64,000 nt of DNA from Bacillus subtilis (GTDB taxonomy: Bacteria; Bacillota; Bacilli; Bacillales; Bacillaceae_C), in contig NZ_VTQV01000013.1 in assembly GCF_008764245.1 (NCBI RefSeq), positions 1-64,000 of the forward strand, in the 5' to 3' direction. Below, one piece after another: positions 34,905 through 43,374 of this stretch (position 1 is the stretch's first letter; every line of letters starts with the position of its first letter). The notes below the pieces were generated by a model. The model saw only the letters and a list, made by a program, of their open reading frames with translations, was not told the DNA's origin and did not search any database. Made by a program: the position numbers and the translations under genes.

Positions 34905-35099
34905 CTAATCCCAATCTTCTTCGCGCCGACGACGTTCTTCTCTGCATCTGCACTCAAATCTCCGTCTACGTCTTCTTTCTTCTTCTTCTTCGCGCTCTCT
35001 TTCATGTCTTACTTCACGACATCTGCAAATCAAGCGTACACGCCGTCTACGTCTTTCTTCTTCTCCACCAAAATAATCATCTTCAAAATACATGACCAT
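34905..35099 (-). CDS. Arg/Glu-rich small protein with two CRCRE motifs
   Basis: A 64-residue protein made largely of Arg and Glu, with the motif CRCRE occurring twice (LICRCREVRHE and FECRCREERRR). Each motif follows a block of Glu and then Arg, so the protein looks like a tandem duplication of about 25 residues. The N-terminus MVMYFEDDYFGG is acidic and aromatic. A strong AAGGAGG site and a downstream terminator support it; ATG at 35093 is an alternative start. Low-complexity Cys/Arg proteins of this kind occur in spore coats. No family is recognised. Confidence 0.65.
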   Translation of the reverse strand: MVMYFEDDYFGGEEERRRRRVRLICRCREVRHEREREEEEERRRRRRFECRCREERRRREEDWD

Positions 35100-35424
35100 C
35101 GCACCTCCTTTTTATATACTCAAGCCGGCCGACTTAATACATAATATTGATGAATGCTATTTTTGATTGGACGAACTGTCTGATGAAAATAAGGATTTTA
35201 TATAAAGAACAAAAGCGCCCCCCTGCTTAAGCTAGCTCGCTGCCACATTACTGCAAAACTGACTTACAGTACCTTAATAACACTCAACCACCCTCATCCT
35301 CCGAGACCAATGGTAACTATAGTTCAAAAACCATTTTTAACCTATTTATGTCCTCTACGATGTATTTGTCCATTTCAAAAAGGAGCTTTCAATCATTTAA
35401 TAGTAATGAATGGAGGTGATTCAA
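35100..35424. other. Intergenic region between small spore-type genes
   Basis: It should hold divergent promoters for the Arg/Glu-rich gene and the CotD-like gene. Around 35213-35255 the sequence AAAGCGCCCCCCTGC recalls a repeat end but is too degenerate to call. Nothing else was recognised. Confidence 0.4.
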
Positions 35425-35619
35425 TTGTTTGCCCGTAATAGGCCAATCGTTTGTCCCCCAAAATATATGGTCAGGAATCGTTTTATTCGCCGGCCACAGC
35501 CAATTATCCATCCCGTTGTGCATGTTAATCGTCTAAATGTTGTAGATGTACCTAAACATATTTACAGACCTATCACTAGAAATGAAATCGTTGAACATAG
35601 ACGTGGTTGTCGCTGGTGA
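35425..35619 (+). CDS. CotD-like inner spore coat protein
   Basis: A 64-residue protein rich in Pro, His, Arg and Val (RNRPIVCPPKYMVRNRF, PQPIIHPVVHVNRLNVVDVP), with a C-terminal RRGCRW. The composition and the IHPVVHVN segment recall CotD-family coat proteins. The TTG start at 35425 is chosen because GGAGGTGA ends six bases before it; the ATG at 35410 would contain that site. A YjcZ-type sporulation gene follows. Confidence 0.6.
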   Translation: MFARNRPIVCPPKYMVRNRFIRRPQPIIHPVVHVNRLNVVDVPKHIYRPITRNEIVEHRRGCRW

Positions 35620-35658
35620 ATTCTAGAAATTCCCCATTTTATTGAAAGGAGGTGATTC

Positions 35659-35766
35659 ATGATGAGCGAATATGGACACGGATATGGGTCAGGATTTGCT
35701 TTAATCGTGGTTCTGTTTATTCTTTTAATCATTGTTGGAACTGCTTACGTTGGCGGTGGATTTTAG
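35659..35766 (+). CDS. YjcZ-family sporulation protein, 35 aa
   Basis: Encodes [19 protein letters not shown] followed by a hydrophobic stretch and a GGGF end, the pattern of YjcZ-type small hydrophobic sporulation proteins. AAAGGAGG precedes the ATG. A very long perfect hairpin begins at the stop codon. Confidence 0.8.
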   Translation: MMSEYGHGYGSGFALIVVLFILLIIVGTAYVGGGF

Positions 35767-35815
35767 TAATATGAAAGCGACCCACCTATTTTAGGTGGGT
35801 CGCTTTCATATTACT
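35765..35815 (+). terminator. Long perfect hairpin after the YjcZ-type gene
   Basis: Two perfect 24-base arms (35765-35788 and 35792-35815) enclose a three-base loop. It overlaps the stop codon and lacks a U tract, so it may protect or end the transcript in either direction. Confidence 0.7.
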
Positions 35816-35931
35816 GTAAATCTGACTTTTTAACCTAGCTGTAGAGCCCTTTGATCAACACATCATTGCTCCCGAATTTTTATGGGAAAATATAATTTGG
35901 CACAGACTTGTTTGCAAGAAAAAACGTTCAT

Positions 35932-36930
35932 TTAAAAAAATAAATTAAGAATAAAAAAGCAAATTGCTGCAAGGATTGCTGAAATCGGTAAGGTGATTAG
36001 CCAAGTAATGATCATCGTTTGAGCGGTTCCCCATTTTACTCCTTTTAAGCGGTGAGAAGCACCAACCCCTAAAATGGAAGATGAAATAACATGAGTTGTA
36101 CTGACTGGTAGACCAATAGCCGTTGCACCGAAGATAACCGTGGCGCCTGTTAGATCTGCTGCCACTCCACTGACCGGACGGATTTTCATAATTTTCCCAC
36201 CGACTGTTTTAATGATTTTCCAGCCGCCCATCGCGGTTCCCATCGCCATCGCGAAAGCACAAATAAATTGCACCCATAATTGAATATCATCTGATTGTTG
36301 GTAATTATTGACGATTAAAGCCATCGTAATAATCCCCATCGCTTTTTGGGCATCGTTTGTTCCATGAGAGTAGGCTTGCAAAGCTGCTGTCGCAATTTGT
36401 ACCCTTCTGAAGTTTTTGTTTGTTTTCGTCAAATTGCTATTTTTAAAAATAACTTTGATGATACTATACACGATAAAGCCGACGGCAAAAGCTAGAATAG
36501 GAGACAAAATCAACGCTTTGATAATGTTTAGAAACCCACCATAATTTAACGCGTGAAATCCAGAGGCGGCAATGGCTGCACCGGCAATCGCCCCAATTAG
36601 TGCATGGGAGGAACTGCTAGGAATTCCATAATACCAGGTGACTAAATTCCAAATAATGGCAGCCAGTAGTGCGGCAAGAATAATGGTTGTACCATTTTCG
36701 AGTGTAAAAGGATCGATAATATCCTTCGTAATCGTTTTAGCCACTCCCGTAAACGTCATAGCCCCCACAAAGTTCATGACAGAAGCTAATATTATCGCAT
36801 GCCTCGGCTGCAAGGCTTTTGTGGAAACCGAAGTTGCGATTGCATTAGCCGTATCGTGAAACCCATTAATAAAGTCGAACGTGACTGCAAAAAGGACGAT
36901 TAAAGTCGTTACGATCAGAAATGTATTCAT
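35932..36930 (-). CDS. pit: Low-affinity inorganic phosphate transporter (Pit family)
   Basis: A 332-residue membrane protein with about 10 membrane segments and the two inverted Pit signatures: FDFINGFHDTANAIATSVSTKAL near residue 20 and AYSHGTNDAQKAMGIITMA near 190. It moves metal-phosphate with protons. It lies 15 bases downstream of a DUF47 gene, a common pairing. The ATG follows AAGGAG. Confidence 0.92.
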   Translation of the reverse strand: MNTFLIVTTLIVLFAVTFDFINGFHDTANAIATSVSTKALQPRHAIILASVMNFVGAMTFTGVAKTITKDIIDPFTLENGTTIILAALLAAIIWNLVTWYYGIPSSSSHALIGAIAGAAIAASGFHALNYGGFLNIIKALILSPILAFAVGFIVYSIIKVIFKNSNLTKTNKNFRRVQIATAALQAYSHGTNDAQKAMGIITMALIVNNYQQSDDIQLWVQFICAFAMAMGTAMGGWKIIKTVGGKIMKIRPVSGVAADLTGATVIFGATAIGLPVSTTHVISSSILGVGASHRLKGVKWGTAQTMIITWLITLPISAILAAICFFILNLFF

Positions 36931-36944
36931 GTTTGTATGACTCC

Positions 36945-37562
36945 TTAAGCATTTTTCATAATAATGGCTTCAAAAGTATTGGCGACATTCTGACAGCAAT
37001 CCGCGACTTCCTCAAGCTCCTCATAAATTTCCTTGTATTGAATAATCCGTATAGGATCTTTCTCAACTTGAAATAAATGTTTTATCGAAACCCGTAAAAT
37101 GTCGTCACACTGTGATTCATACTCTTTCATTTTTATCGCATTGCTTCTAATGAGAGTGAGCTTCTTTTTGGATAATAATTCAATGGCGTTTTCCATTTCT
37201 TTGACACATTTTTGGATTGCATCCACAAATTGCAGCATATAATCATCTGCCGCTGTCACAGAATACATATCAAATAGCGCCGCCGTTTGCTCTAGACCAT
37301 CCAGTACATCATCCATATTCATGGCTAAAGCTAAAATATCTTCACGTTCTATGGGCGTGATAAATACATTGTTTAAATCTAGTATTACCTGATGAACGAG
37401 GGAATCTCCCTTATTTTCGTACTCTTTCATTTTTTCGGAGAAGATTTTCAGGTCATCCAAATTGCTTAGCTTATAATCGGTGAAATAATTCATGCTTTCC
37501 GTCAAATTAGCAGAGATATTAGCTAAATGAATAAAAAATTGATCTTCTTTTTTCTTAAACAT
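36945..37562 (-). CDS. DUF47/PhoU-like protein, Pit accessory (YkaA-like)
   Basis: A 205-residue all-helical cytosolic protein of the DUF47 family, related to PhoU. Typical segments are NALAMNMDDVLDGLEQTAALFDMY (here LALAMNMDDVLDGLEQTA) and the C-terminal YEELEEVADCCQNVANTFEAIIMK. It probably regulates the Pit transporter encoded just downstream in the same operon. The ATG follows GGGGAG. Confidence 0.88.
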   Translation of the reverse strand: MFKKKEDQFFIHLANISANLTESMNYFTDYKLSNLDDLKIFSEKMKEYENKGDSLVHQVILDLNNVFITPIEREDILALAMNMDDVLDGLEQTAALFDMYSVTAADDYMLQFVDAIQKCVKEMENAIELLSKKKLTLIRSNAIKMKEYESQCDDILRVSIKHLFQVEKDPIRIIQYKEIYEELEEVADCCQNVANTFEAIIMKNA

Positions 37563-37754
37563 TTTTTATCTTTCTCCCCTTTATAATCAATCAAGCTATA
37601 TTATAATAGCGTAATTCGTCAATTTGCGACATACTCTTAACAAAACATTTACATAAAATTTACATTAAGTGATTTTTGTAGGTTCTTTCAATTGGATTGC
37701 TTTTAAATTTGCCCAAAAAGGAGTATGATATAAATAAAAAAGGAGATGCCTCTT

Positions 37755-37925
37755 GTGAGACCAGGAATCGGCAGTCTTGTTATTATCCTTATTGTTGCTC
37801 TACTTATTTTCGGCCCTCGTAAATTACCTGAATTAGGAAAGGCGCTGGGCAGTACTTTGAGAGAATTTAAAAAAGCAACGCAAGGTTTATCCAATGAAGA
37901 TGACACTGAAAAAAAAGAAAAATAG
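37755..37925 (+). CDS. tatA: Twin-arginine translocase subunit TatA/E
   Basis: A 56-residue TatA protein: a membrane segment (GSLVIILIVALLIF), the hinge GPRKLPELGKALG, an amphipathic helix (STLREFKKATQGL) and a charged tail. It forms the pore of the Tat export system. No tatC lies next to it. The GTG start at 37755 follows AAGGAG by nine bases. Confidence 0.92.
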   Translation: MRPGIGSLVIILIVALLIFGPRKLPELGKALGSTLREFKKATQGLSNEDDTEKKEK

Positions 37926-37945
37926 AGTGAACCAGTAATAGGCGC

Positions 37946-37974
37946 TTGCTGAAAACAATTTATCGTGATATAAT
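37946..37974 (+). promoter_or_regulatory. Sigma-A promoter in a gene-free gap
   Basis: TTGCTG (37946-37951), 17 bases and TATAAT (37969-37974), with no good coding frame downstream until 38405. Confidence 0.55.
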
Positions 37975-37979
37975 AGTTA

Positions 37980-38230
37980 TTACTTATCGAATGAACTTGG
38001 AAATAAATTTACAGATGAAATAAATGATTTGGCGTTCTTACTATGTTTTTTAGCAAAGACTTATTCACACTGGATCGGCTTCGGAGCCGTAAGGATGTAT
38101 GAGAGGTAGGGCTTACGTCGTTTAGGTTTAAGAAAGAATACAACCGCGGCAATTTATCTTAAGAAAATAACAAGTTATAAAATATATTCGGAAGTATTAG
38201 AAAGGCATCCTAACGTTAGGGTGCCTGTTT
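37980..38230 (+). ncRNA. Candidate small non-coding RNA
   Basis: About 250 bases between the promoter above and a hairpin (GGCATCCTAAC/GTTAGGGTGCC, 38204-38225) followed by TGTTTGT. A small stem CGGCT-TCGG-AGCCG lies at about 38080. There is no open frame with a ribosome site. Part of the segment could instead be repeat debris. Confidence 0.35.
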
Positions 38231-38404
38231 GTATTGCTTAGGAATATTGTCAACTTTTTTATCAAGCTTGTACGCACTGTACAGATGCTTGCGCTTTTGT
38301 TCTTTTACAATCTGTTTTAGAATATATTTATAGGGGAATATAATACTAATGAGTATGAAGAGAGTCCCTTCTGTTCAAATTTAACAAAATGAGGAGGAAT
38401 AAGA

Positions 38405-38539
38405 ATGGGTGTAGGAATTGCAATCGGCATGATCGCGGTGATTTTGTTAGTCGCCCTTTTTCTCGTCTTTTTCTTACGTGGTCCACTCAACTCAGAAGAT
38501 GCTCACACAGTTGATCGTCCCCCAGATGACAAAAAATAA
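38405..38539 (+). CDS. Small single-pass membrane protein, 44 aa
   Basis: Encodes one membrane segment (GIAIGMIAVILLVALFLVFF) and a polar tail with AHTVDRPPDDKK. GAGGAGG precedes ATG by seven bases. The HTVD tail recalls the YtzI family, but this is uncertain. It is convergent with pabC and shares a terminator. Confidence 0.6.
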   Translation: MGVGIAIGMIAVILLVALFLVFFLRGPLNSEDAHTVDRPPDDKK

Positions 38540-38550
38540 CGAGGCTTTGC

Positions 38551-38589
38551 AAAAGGTCTGTCTAGAAATCTTCTCTAGACAGACCTTTT
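38551..38589. terminator. Bidirectional terminator overlapping the pabC end
   Basis: Perfect 16-base arms (38551-38566 and 38574-38589, AAAAGGTCTGTCTAGA and its complement) with A/T-rich ends. It overlaps the last codons of pabC and serves both convergent genes. Confidence 0.8.
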
Positions 38590-39452
38590 CGTGGATGCTC
38601 AAAGGATCTTCCGTTAAATTCGTCCACAGCCTGGCGATATAATTGGTAGAGTTGCTGGGTATAGCTCCCATTCTTTCCAGCAAAGATTTGCTCTTTCCAG
38701 TTTTTAACCGGAATGATTTCTTGGATAGAATTGGTCAAAAATATTTCTTCTGCCCCTAGTAGATCTTCTTTTTGATAAAATCCTTCCTCTACCTTTAAGC
38801 CTAGCTGGGTTGCCAGTACTAATATAAACTCCCGGGTAATGCCTTTCAGAATTCCTGTTTCAACAGCGGGTGTGTAAAGAACATGTTCATGTATCCAAAA
38901 TAGGTTCGATGTCACTCCTTCTGCTAAAAAGCCATCCTCAGTCAGAAAAATCCCTTCTATATTGGGATCAGGACCTACTTCTCGTTTGGCGATCACATTA
39001 TTCATAAAATGATGCGATTTTAAACGCGTGTCCATTTCCGGGGTATTTCTAGATAATTTTAAAAAGATGATTTCTTTTTCCTTTAATGGCTTGAGTGCCG
39101 GAAGTTCCTTTTGGAAAATGATCGTCGTCGGTGCTTCATAGGAAGTCGTTTGAATGCCTACCTGCCCGGGACCAGCGGATACATTGAAACGAATATAGGA
39201 ATCAGGCAGAGCATTTAGCTCTGATAACTTTCGAATCCACCTCAATACTTCGTCATACTTGAATTGTCTCGAGATTTGCAGTTGTTGTAATCCGCTATTT
39301 AATCGATCTAAATGTTTTTCAAGCAAAAAAGGATGCCCATTGTATGTGCGCAATGTCTCAAAGACCCCTAAGCCATATAAATAACCATGATCAAATGGGG
39401 AAATCCTCGCCTCTTCTTGGCGGATAAACTCGCCATTGATGTACATATACAT
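38562..39452 (-). CDS. pabC: Aminodeoxychorismate lyase
   Basis: A 296-residue fold type IV PLP enzyme of the BCAT/PabC group that releases pyruvate from aminodeoxychorismate to give 4-aminobenzoate for folate. Key segments are SPFDHGYLYGLGVFETLRTYNG near residue 17, the PLP-lysine region LKSHHFMNNVIAKRE, and LAEGVTSNLFW with ILKGITREFIL. It is the third gene of pabBAC, one base after pabA. The D-amino acid transaminase fold is shared, but context supports PabC. Confidence 0.88.
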   Translation of the reverse strand: MYMYINGEFIRQEEARISPFDHGYLYGLGVFETLRTYNGHPFLLEKHLDRLNSGLQQLQISRQFKYDEVLRWIRKLSELNALPDSYIRFNVSAGPGQVGIQTTSYEAPTTIIFQKELPALKPLKEKEIIFLKLSRNTPEMDTRLKSHHFMNNVIAKREVGPDPNIEGIFLTEDGFLAEGVTSNLFWIHEHVLYTPAVETGILKGITREFILVLATQLGLKVEEGFYQKEDLLGAEEIFLTNSIQEIIPVKNWKEQIFAGKNGSYTQQLYQLYRQAVDEFNGRSFEHPRKGLSREDF

Positions 39453-39453
39453 C

Positions 39454-40035
39454 TTAAACTACCCCTATCCGATAAGTGTGTAAGAAATTAGCTAAAAGCC
39501 TTTTTCCTGCCTCTGTCGTAATCGACTCAGGATGAAATTGTATTCCTTCCACGGCCCATTTTGTATGGCGAATACCCATGATCTCCTCATCTGCCGTCCA
39601 AGAGGTAATTTCTAAGCAGTCTGGTAAACTCTCCCTTTCAACGATGAGAGAGTGATATCTTGTCGCCCGAAAAGGAAGAGGTACCCCGGCATACATTGTC
39701 TGTTGATCGTGGTAGACTTGCGAAGTCTTTCCATGCAGCAGTTGTTTTGCTTTCACTACTTTTCCCCCAAAGGCTTGAGCAATTGCTTGATGTCCTAAAC
39801 AAACTCCCAATATCGGAATCTTCCCTGAAAAATAACGGATGACTTCAAGAGAAATACCTGCTTCATTTGGGGTACAGGGACCAGGTGAAATCACAATATA
39901 TTCAGGGGAAAGCTGCTCGATTTCATTTAGACTGATTTTATCATTTCTTTTGACAACAACAGGTTCTCCCAGTTCACCTAAATATTGCACAAGATTATAG
40001 GTAAAAGAGTCATAATTATCAATCATCAGAATCAT
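39454..40035 (-). CDS. pabA: Aminodeoxychorismate/anthranilate synthase glutamine amidotransferase
   Basis: A 193-residue class I glutamine amidotransferase. The nucleophile Cys lies in [18 protein letters not shown], with the HxE pair in IQFHPESI. It delivers ammonia to PabB and, in Bacillus, often also to TrpE. It overlaps the pabB stop by four bases. Confidence 0.9.
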   Translation of the reverse strand: MILMIDNYDSFTYNLVQYLGELGEPVVVKRNDKISLNEIEQLSPEYIVISPGPCTPNEAGISLEVIRYFSGKIPILGVCLGHQAIAQAFGGKVVKAKQLLHGKTSQVYHDQQTMYAGVPLPFRATRYHSLIVERESLPDCLEITSWTADEEIMGIRHTKWAVEGIQFHPESITTEAGKRLLANFLHTYRIGVV

Positions 40036-41432
40036 CGGACGGTCTCCTTCTGCTCAGCCAATTCTTTCGCTTTCCAAAGTGCTTCCGCTTTTTTGAGCGA
40101 TTCTCTATATTCAGCTGTTGGCTTTGAATCAATGACAATTCCTGCTCCAGCTTGTACATGGGCCATCCCATCCTTCACGATCATCGTTCGAATCACAATA
40201 TTTAAGTGTAAGTCTTTATTAAAACCGATCCAACCAAGCGACCCAGTATAAATCCCCCGTTTAACAGGTTCGAGCTCCTCAATAATCTCCAATGTCCGAA
40301 TCTTCGGTGCCCCCGTGATCGTTCCACCTGGGAACATCGCTTCTACTAAATCACAAACCGTTTTTTCTTCTGCTAACTGGCCACTGACATGAGAAACAAT
40401 ATGCATCACATGCGAATATTTTTCCACTATCATGAATTCATCAACATGAACGGAACCATATTCACAGACACGTCCAAGATCGTTTCTTTCCAAATCAACT
40501 AGCATAATATGTTCTGCACGTTCTTTTTCATTTTCAATCAGTTCATTGGCTAATGTCTGATCTTCGTTGTCATCTCGTCCCCTTGGTCTCGTCCCCGCAA
40601 TCGGTCTTGTGCTCACATGCTGTCCACTTTTTTGAATCAACAACTCAGGAGAGCCGGAAACGATTTGAAAATCAGGAGTATGAAGATACCCCATATAGGG
40701 AGAAGGATTTAATTTTCTTAATTCCTTATAAATGGCTATAGGCGGAATCCCGATTTGCCTGGATTGCCGAACAGCCAAGTTCACTTGAAAAACATCTCCT
40801 TCTCTTATATAGGCTTGAATCTTTTGGACAGCCGCCACAAACTCCGCCTCTGTAAAAGAAACACAAAGCTTTTTGTCTATATCGATCTTCTCAAAATGCT
40901 TTTCTTCTCTGCAAGGGGAGCTCAACCAGCTTTGTTTTAGCCTTGCTAATTTCTCTTCTGACTCTGCCCGATTATATACCATCAACCATAAACATTCATC
41001 TTCATGATCGTAGACAGCCCACTCATCAAAAATGAGAAAATAAAGAAGAGGAAGTTGCAAATCATCCTCTGCCAGATTAGGCAACTCTTCGATACTCTGG
41101 CTATAATCATAACTAATATAGCCGATGGCCCCACCTTGAAAATCAGGGAGTCCTAGTTCAGGCGAGAAAGAAAAAGACTTCATCCACTTCTCAAGTTCTG
41201 CAAGCGGTTTTCCTTCCACTATTCTTGTGTTTCCGGCTTGTTCCACTTTTAATGTTTGATCTTCACCCTGAATGATAGCAAAAGGCTGGATCCCAGCTAT
41301 ACTGTATCTACCGGAACGCCCGCTCTCTAAAAGTACATGGTGAGTCGAATCTACTGTTAGTGAAGTATATGTATTAAAAAACCGGTCGATGGAATAAGGA
41401 ATTTTTTCATATAGAAGGTTGGTTTGGTTCAT
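40032..41432 (-). CDS. pabB: Aminodeoxychorismate synthase component I
   Basis: A 466-residue chorismate-using enzyme that aminates chorismate for folate synthesis. The C-terminal chorismate-binding domain carries [51 protein letters not shown] and [18 protein letters not shown]. The N-terminal domain is typical of PabB. It heads pabBAC. No folP or folB follows, unlike B. subtilis. The ATG follows GGAAGTGAG. Confidence 0.88.
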   Translation of the reverse strand: MNQTNLLYEKIPYSIDRFFNTYTSLTVDSTHHVLLESGRSGRYSIAGIQPFAIIQGEDQTLKVEQAGNTRIVEGKPLAELEKWMKSFSFSPELGLPDFQGGAIGYISYDYSQSIEELPNLAEDDLQLPLLYFLIFDEWAVYDHEDECLWLMVYNRAESEEKLARLKQSWLSSPCREEKHFEKIDIDKKLCVSFTEAEFVAAVQKIQAYIREGDVFQVNLAVRQSRQIGIPPIAIYKELRKLNPSPYMGYLHTPDFQIVSGSPELLIQKSGQHVSTRPIAGTRPRGRDDNEDQTLANELIENEKERAEHIMLVDLERNDLGRVCEYGSVHVDEFMIVEKYSHVMHIVSHVSGQLAEEKTVCDLVEAMFPGGTITGAPKIRTLEIIEELEPVKRGIYTGSLGWIGFNKDLHLNIVIRTMIVKDGMAHVQAGAGIVIDSKPTAEYRESLKKAEALWKAKELAEQKETVR

Positions 41433-41452
41433 ACGGTCTCACTTCCAATCTT

Positions 41453-42115
41453 TTAAACTGACTTTTTCGTAATATCATCCATAAGTGTCCTTAACGATTG
41501 TCCACCCATCGATTCAATCCTTGCATCAAACTCTTGGAATTCAAGGTCTTTTGTCACTGGATTGGGGACAATGATACAATTCATACCTGCTCTTTTCGCG
41601 GCTAGAGAGCCATTCAGCGAATCTTCAAAGGCAATCGCCTCTTCCGGTTTTACCCCCAACGCTTCGACCGCCTTTACATAAAGTTCCGGGTCTGGTTTAA
41701 TCCTCGTTACCTGATCTCTCGTTTGAATCGTCTCAAAAAACTTAAGTAGATCATATTTCTCAAGAAAAGGCTTCACCCAGCTTTCACTTGAACTTGTCGC
41801 TAATCCAATGCGCAGGTTTAACTCCTTTGCTTCGTCTAAAAATTCCCTTACCCCTTCACGAAGAACGATCGTGGCCATTTTTTCTTTATGAAGCGTTAAA
41901 GCAGCCGCATTTATCGCTTCTATCTCTTCACTTCCTTGTAATTGTTCCTCCATATATTGGTAAAAGGCAGCATCATCTGTACCAATAATTTGTGCAAAAA
42001 TGGGCAAAGGCAACTCCACTTCATAACCAGCGAGCACCTCTTTATAACACTCGTACCAAGCTGTTTCTGTATCTAAAATTAAACCATCAAAATCGAAGAC
42101 CACTGCTTTAATCAT
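41453..42115 (-). CDS. HAD-superfamily phosphatase (YhcW/PGMB-like)
   Basis: A 220-residue haloacid dehalogenase hydrolase. Motif I is VFDFDGLILDTE (nucleophile first Asp), motif II LATSSS, motif III KPDPELY, and motif IV AFEDSLNG. A helical cap domain lies between about residues 17 and 85. It probably dephosphorylates a sugar or nucleotide phosphate; substrate unknown. Its start overlaps the helicase stop by eight bases and it lies 20 bases before pabB. Confidence 0.87.
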   Translation of the reverse strand: MIKAVVFDFDGLILDTETAWYECYKEVLAGYEVELPLPIFAQIIGTDDAAFYQYMEEQLQGSEEIEAINAAALTLHKEKMATIVLREGVREFLDEAKELNLRIGLATSSSESWVKPFLEKYDLLKFFETIQTRDQVTRIKPDPELYVKAVEALGVKPEEAIAFEDSLNGSLAAKRAGMNCIIVPNPVTKDLEFQEFDARIESMGGQSLRTLMDDITKKSV

Positions 42116-43274
42116 TTTTCTTCTTTCCTTTCTTTTTATGTTGGGTTGTTTCGACGAAATTTCCTTTATAGATACGCCTCAACTGGATGGGTAGCTTAAG
42201 CTTTTTGGCAAACTTTTTAAGTTCTCTTTCTTGCCTTGGGGTAACAAATGAAACGACCGTGCCCATCTTTCCCATGCGGCCGGTTCTACCAGAGCGATGA
42301 ATGTATTGATCCAAATCAATCGGAAAATCATAATGGATCACATGAGTAAGTCCCTCTATATCAAGGCCCCTTGCCGCAATATCAGTGGCCAACAATAAAG
42401 TGATTTCTCCTTTACGCAAGGAGGTTAAGGCTTGTTCTCTTTCCCTTTTATTCAAATCACTATGAAGCAGGCCGACAGGGACTTTTTCATATTTTAATTT
42501 TTCATAGAGTACATTCATATTTCCCCGATCACGGACAAACACAAGAGCTTTCACTTTTTTCATAGCGGCTATTTTTTGCAATAATTTAGCACGGTCCCGC
42601 GGCTCGCATAATAAATACAGATGGTCTGTGCGATCAACCGTTTGTGATTGTATTTGCTCAACCGTAAAGAATTTAGGTGCTCTCCCTGTCATCGCTTTTA
42701 TTTGATCTGGCTCTTTAATGGATGTAGCTGAAAATAATAATAATTGCCGATCATTCATGGTGGACTTCACAATCGTCCGGACTGTATTCAAGTGCTCCTC
42801 ATTTAAAAGCTGATCCCCCTCATCAAGGACAATCGATTGCACCTCGTGCATTTTTAGCTTTTTTAATTTGATTAACTCTAAAATTCGTCCAGGTGAACCG
42901 ACGACAATCTGGGGGCGTGTTTTTAATTTTTCCAGTTGTCGCTTGATGTTCGCCCCACCGACAAAGGACGCCGTTCTGATATTTGTACCATTCGTCCACT
43001 TCTGCACTTCTTGGTAAATTTGCATGACTAATTCTCGTGATGGTGCTAAAATAACCGTTTGAATAGATGAGTTTTCTTCATCAATCTTCTCGATCAGTGG
43101 TAAAAGATAGGCAAGCGTTTTTCCAGTTCCTGTTGGAGATTTTGCGATTATATCTTCTCGATCCAGAACCGCATTGAGTACAGCTTCTTGTACGTCTGTT
43201 GGATGTGTAAATCCAGATTGTTTCCAGATCGTTTGTGTATTGGGATTAAAATTCGATAAAAATGTTTTTTTCAT
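42108..43274 (-). CDS. DEAD-box-type RNA helicase (YfmL/CshC-like)
   Basis: A 388-residue RNA helicase. Motif Q and motif I read SGFTHPTDVQEAVL and SPTGTGKT, motif Ib SPGRILE, motif II DEGD in place of DEAD, motif III SAT, motif V ATDIAARGLD and motif VI HRSGRTGRMG. It ends in a lysine-rich tail (HKKKGKKKND). The closest family I know is B. subtilis YfmL, linked to ribosome assembly. Confidence 0.85.
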   Translation of the reverse strand: MKKTFLSNFNPNTQTIWKQSGFTHPTDVQEAVLNAVLDREDIIAKSPTGTGKTLAYLLPLIEKIDEENSSIQTVILAPSRELVMQIYQEVQKWTNGTNIRTASFVGGANIKRQLEKLKTRPQIVVGSPGRILELIKLKKLKMHEVQSIVLDEGDQLLNEEHLNTVRTIVKSTMNDRQLLLFSATSIKEPDQIKAMTGRAPKFFTVEQIQSQTVDRTDHLYLLCEPRDRAKLLQKIAAMKKVKALVFVRDRGNMNVLYEKLKYEKVPVGLLHSDLNKREREQALTSLRKGEITLLLATDIAARGLDIEGLTHVIHYDFPIDLDQYIHRSGRTGRMGKMGTVVSFVTPRQERELKKFAKKLKLPIQLRRIYKGNFVETTQHKKKGKKKND

Positions 43275-43342
43275 CGGGGCGATTACTCCTTTTTATTCAC
43301 AAGTTCATGCCTCTTATCATACTACATTTAGGAAAATACATT

Positions 43343-43374
43343 AAGAAAAGCTGCCAACTTTGGCAGCTTTTCTT
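43343..43374. terminator. Terminator at the end of the chemoreceptor gene
   Basis: Perfect 15-base arms around a CT loop (AAGAAAAGCTGCCAA and its complement), overlapping the stop codon region of the minus-strand receptor gene. Confidence 0.8.

Noticed and set aside
34839-35144. Plus-strand frame of 101 codons over the Arg/Glu-rich gene
   Set aside because: The opposite strand has the better ribosome site, a terminator and the repeated CRCRE motif; this frame is its shadow.
35205-35260. Further copy of the palindromic repeat
   Set aside because: Only AAAGCGCCCC resembles the repeat end; the rest does not match the other copies.
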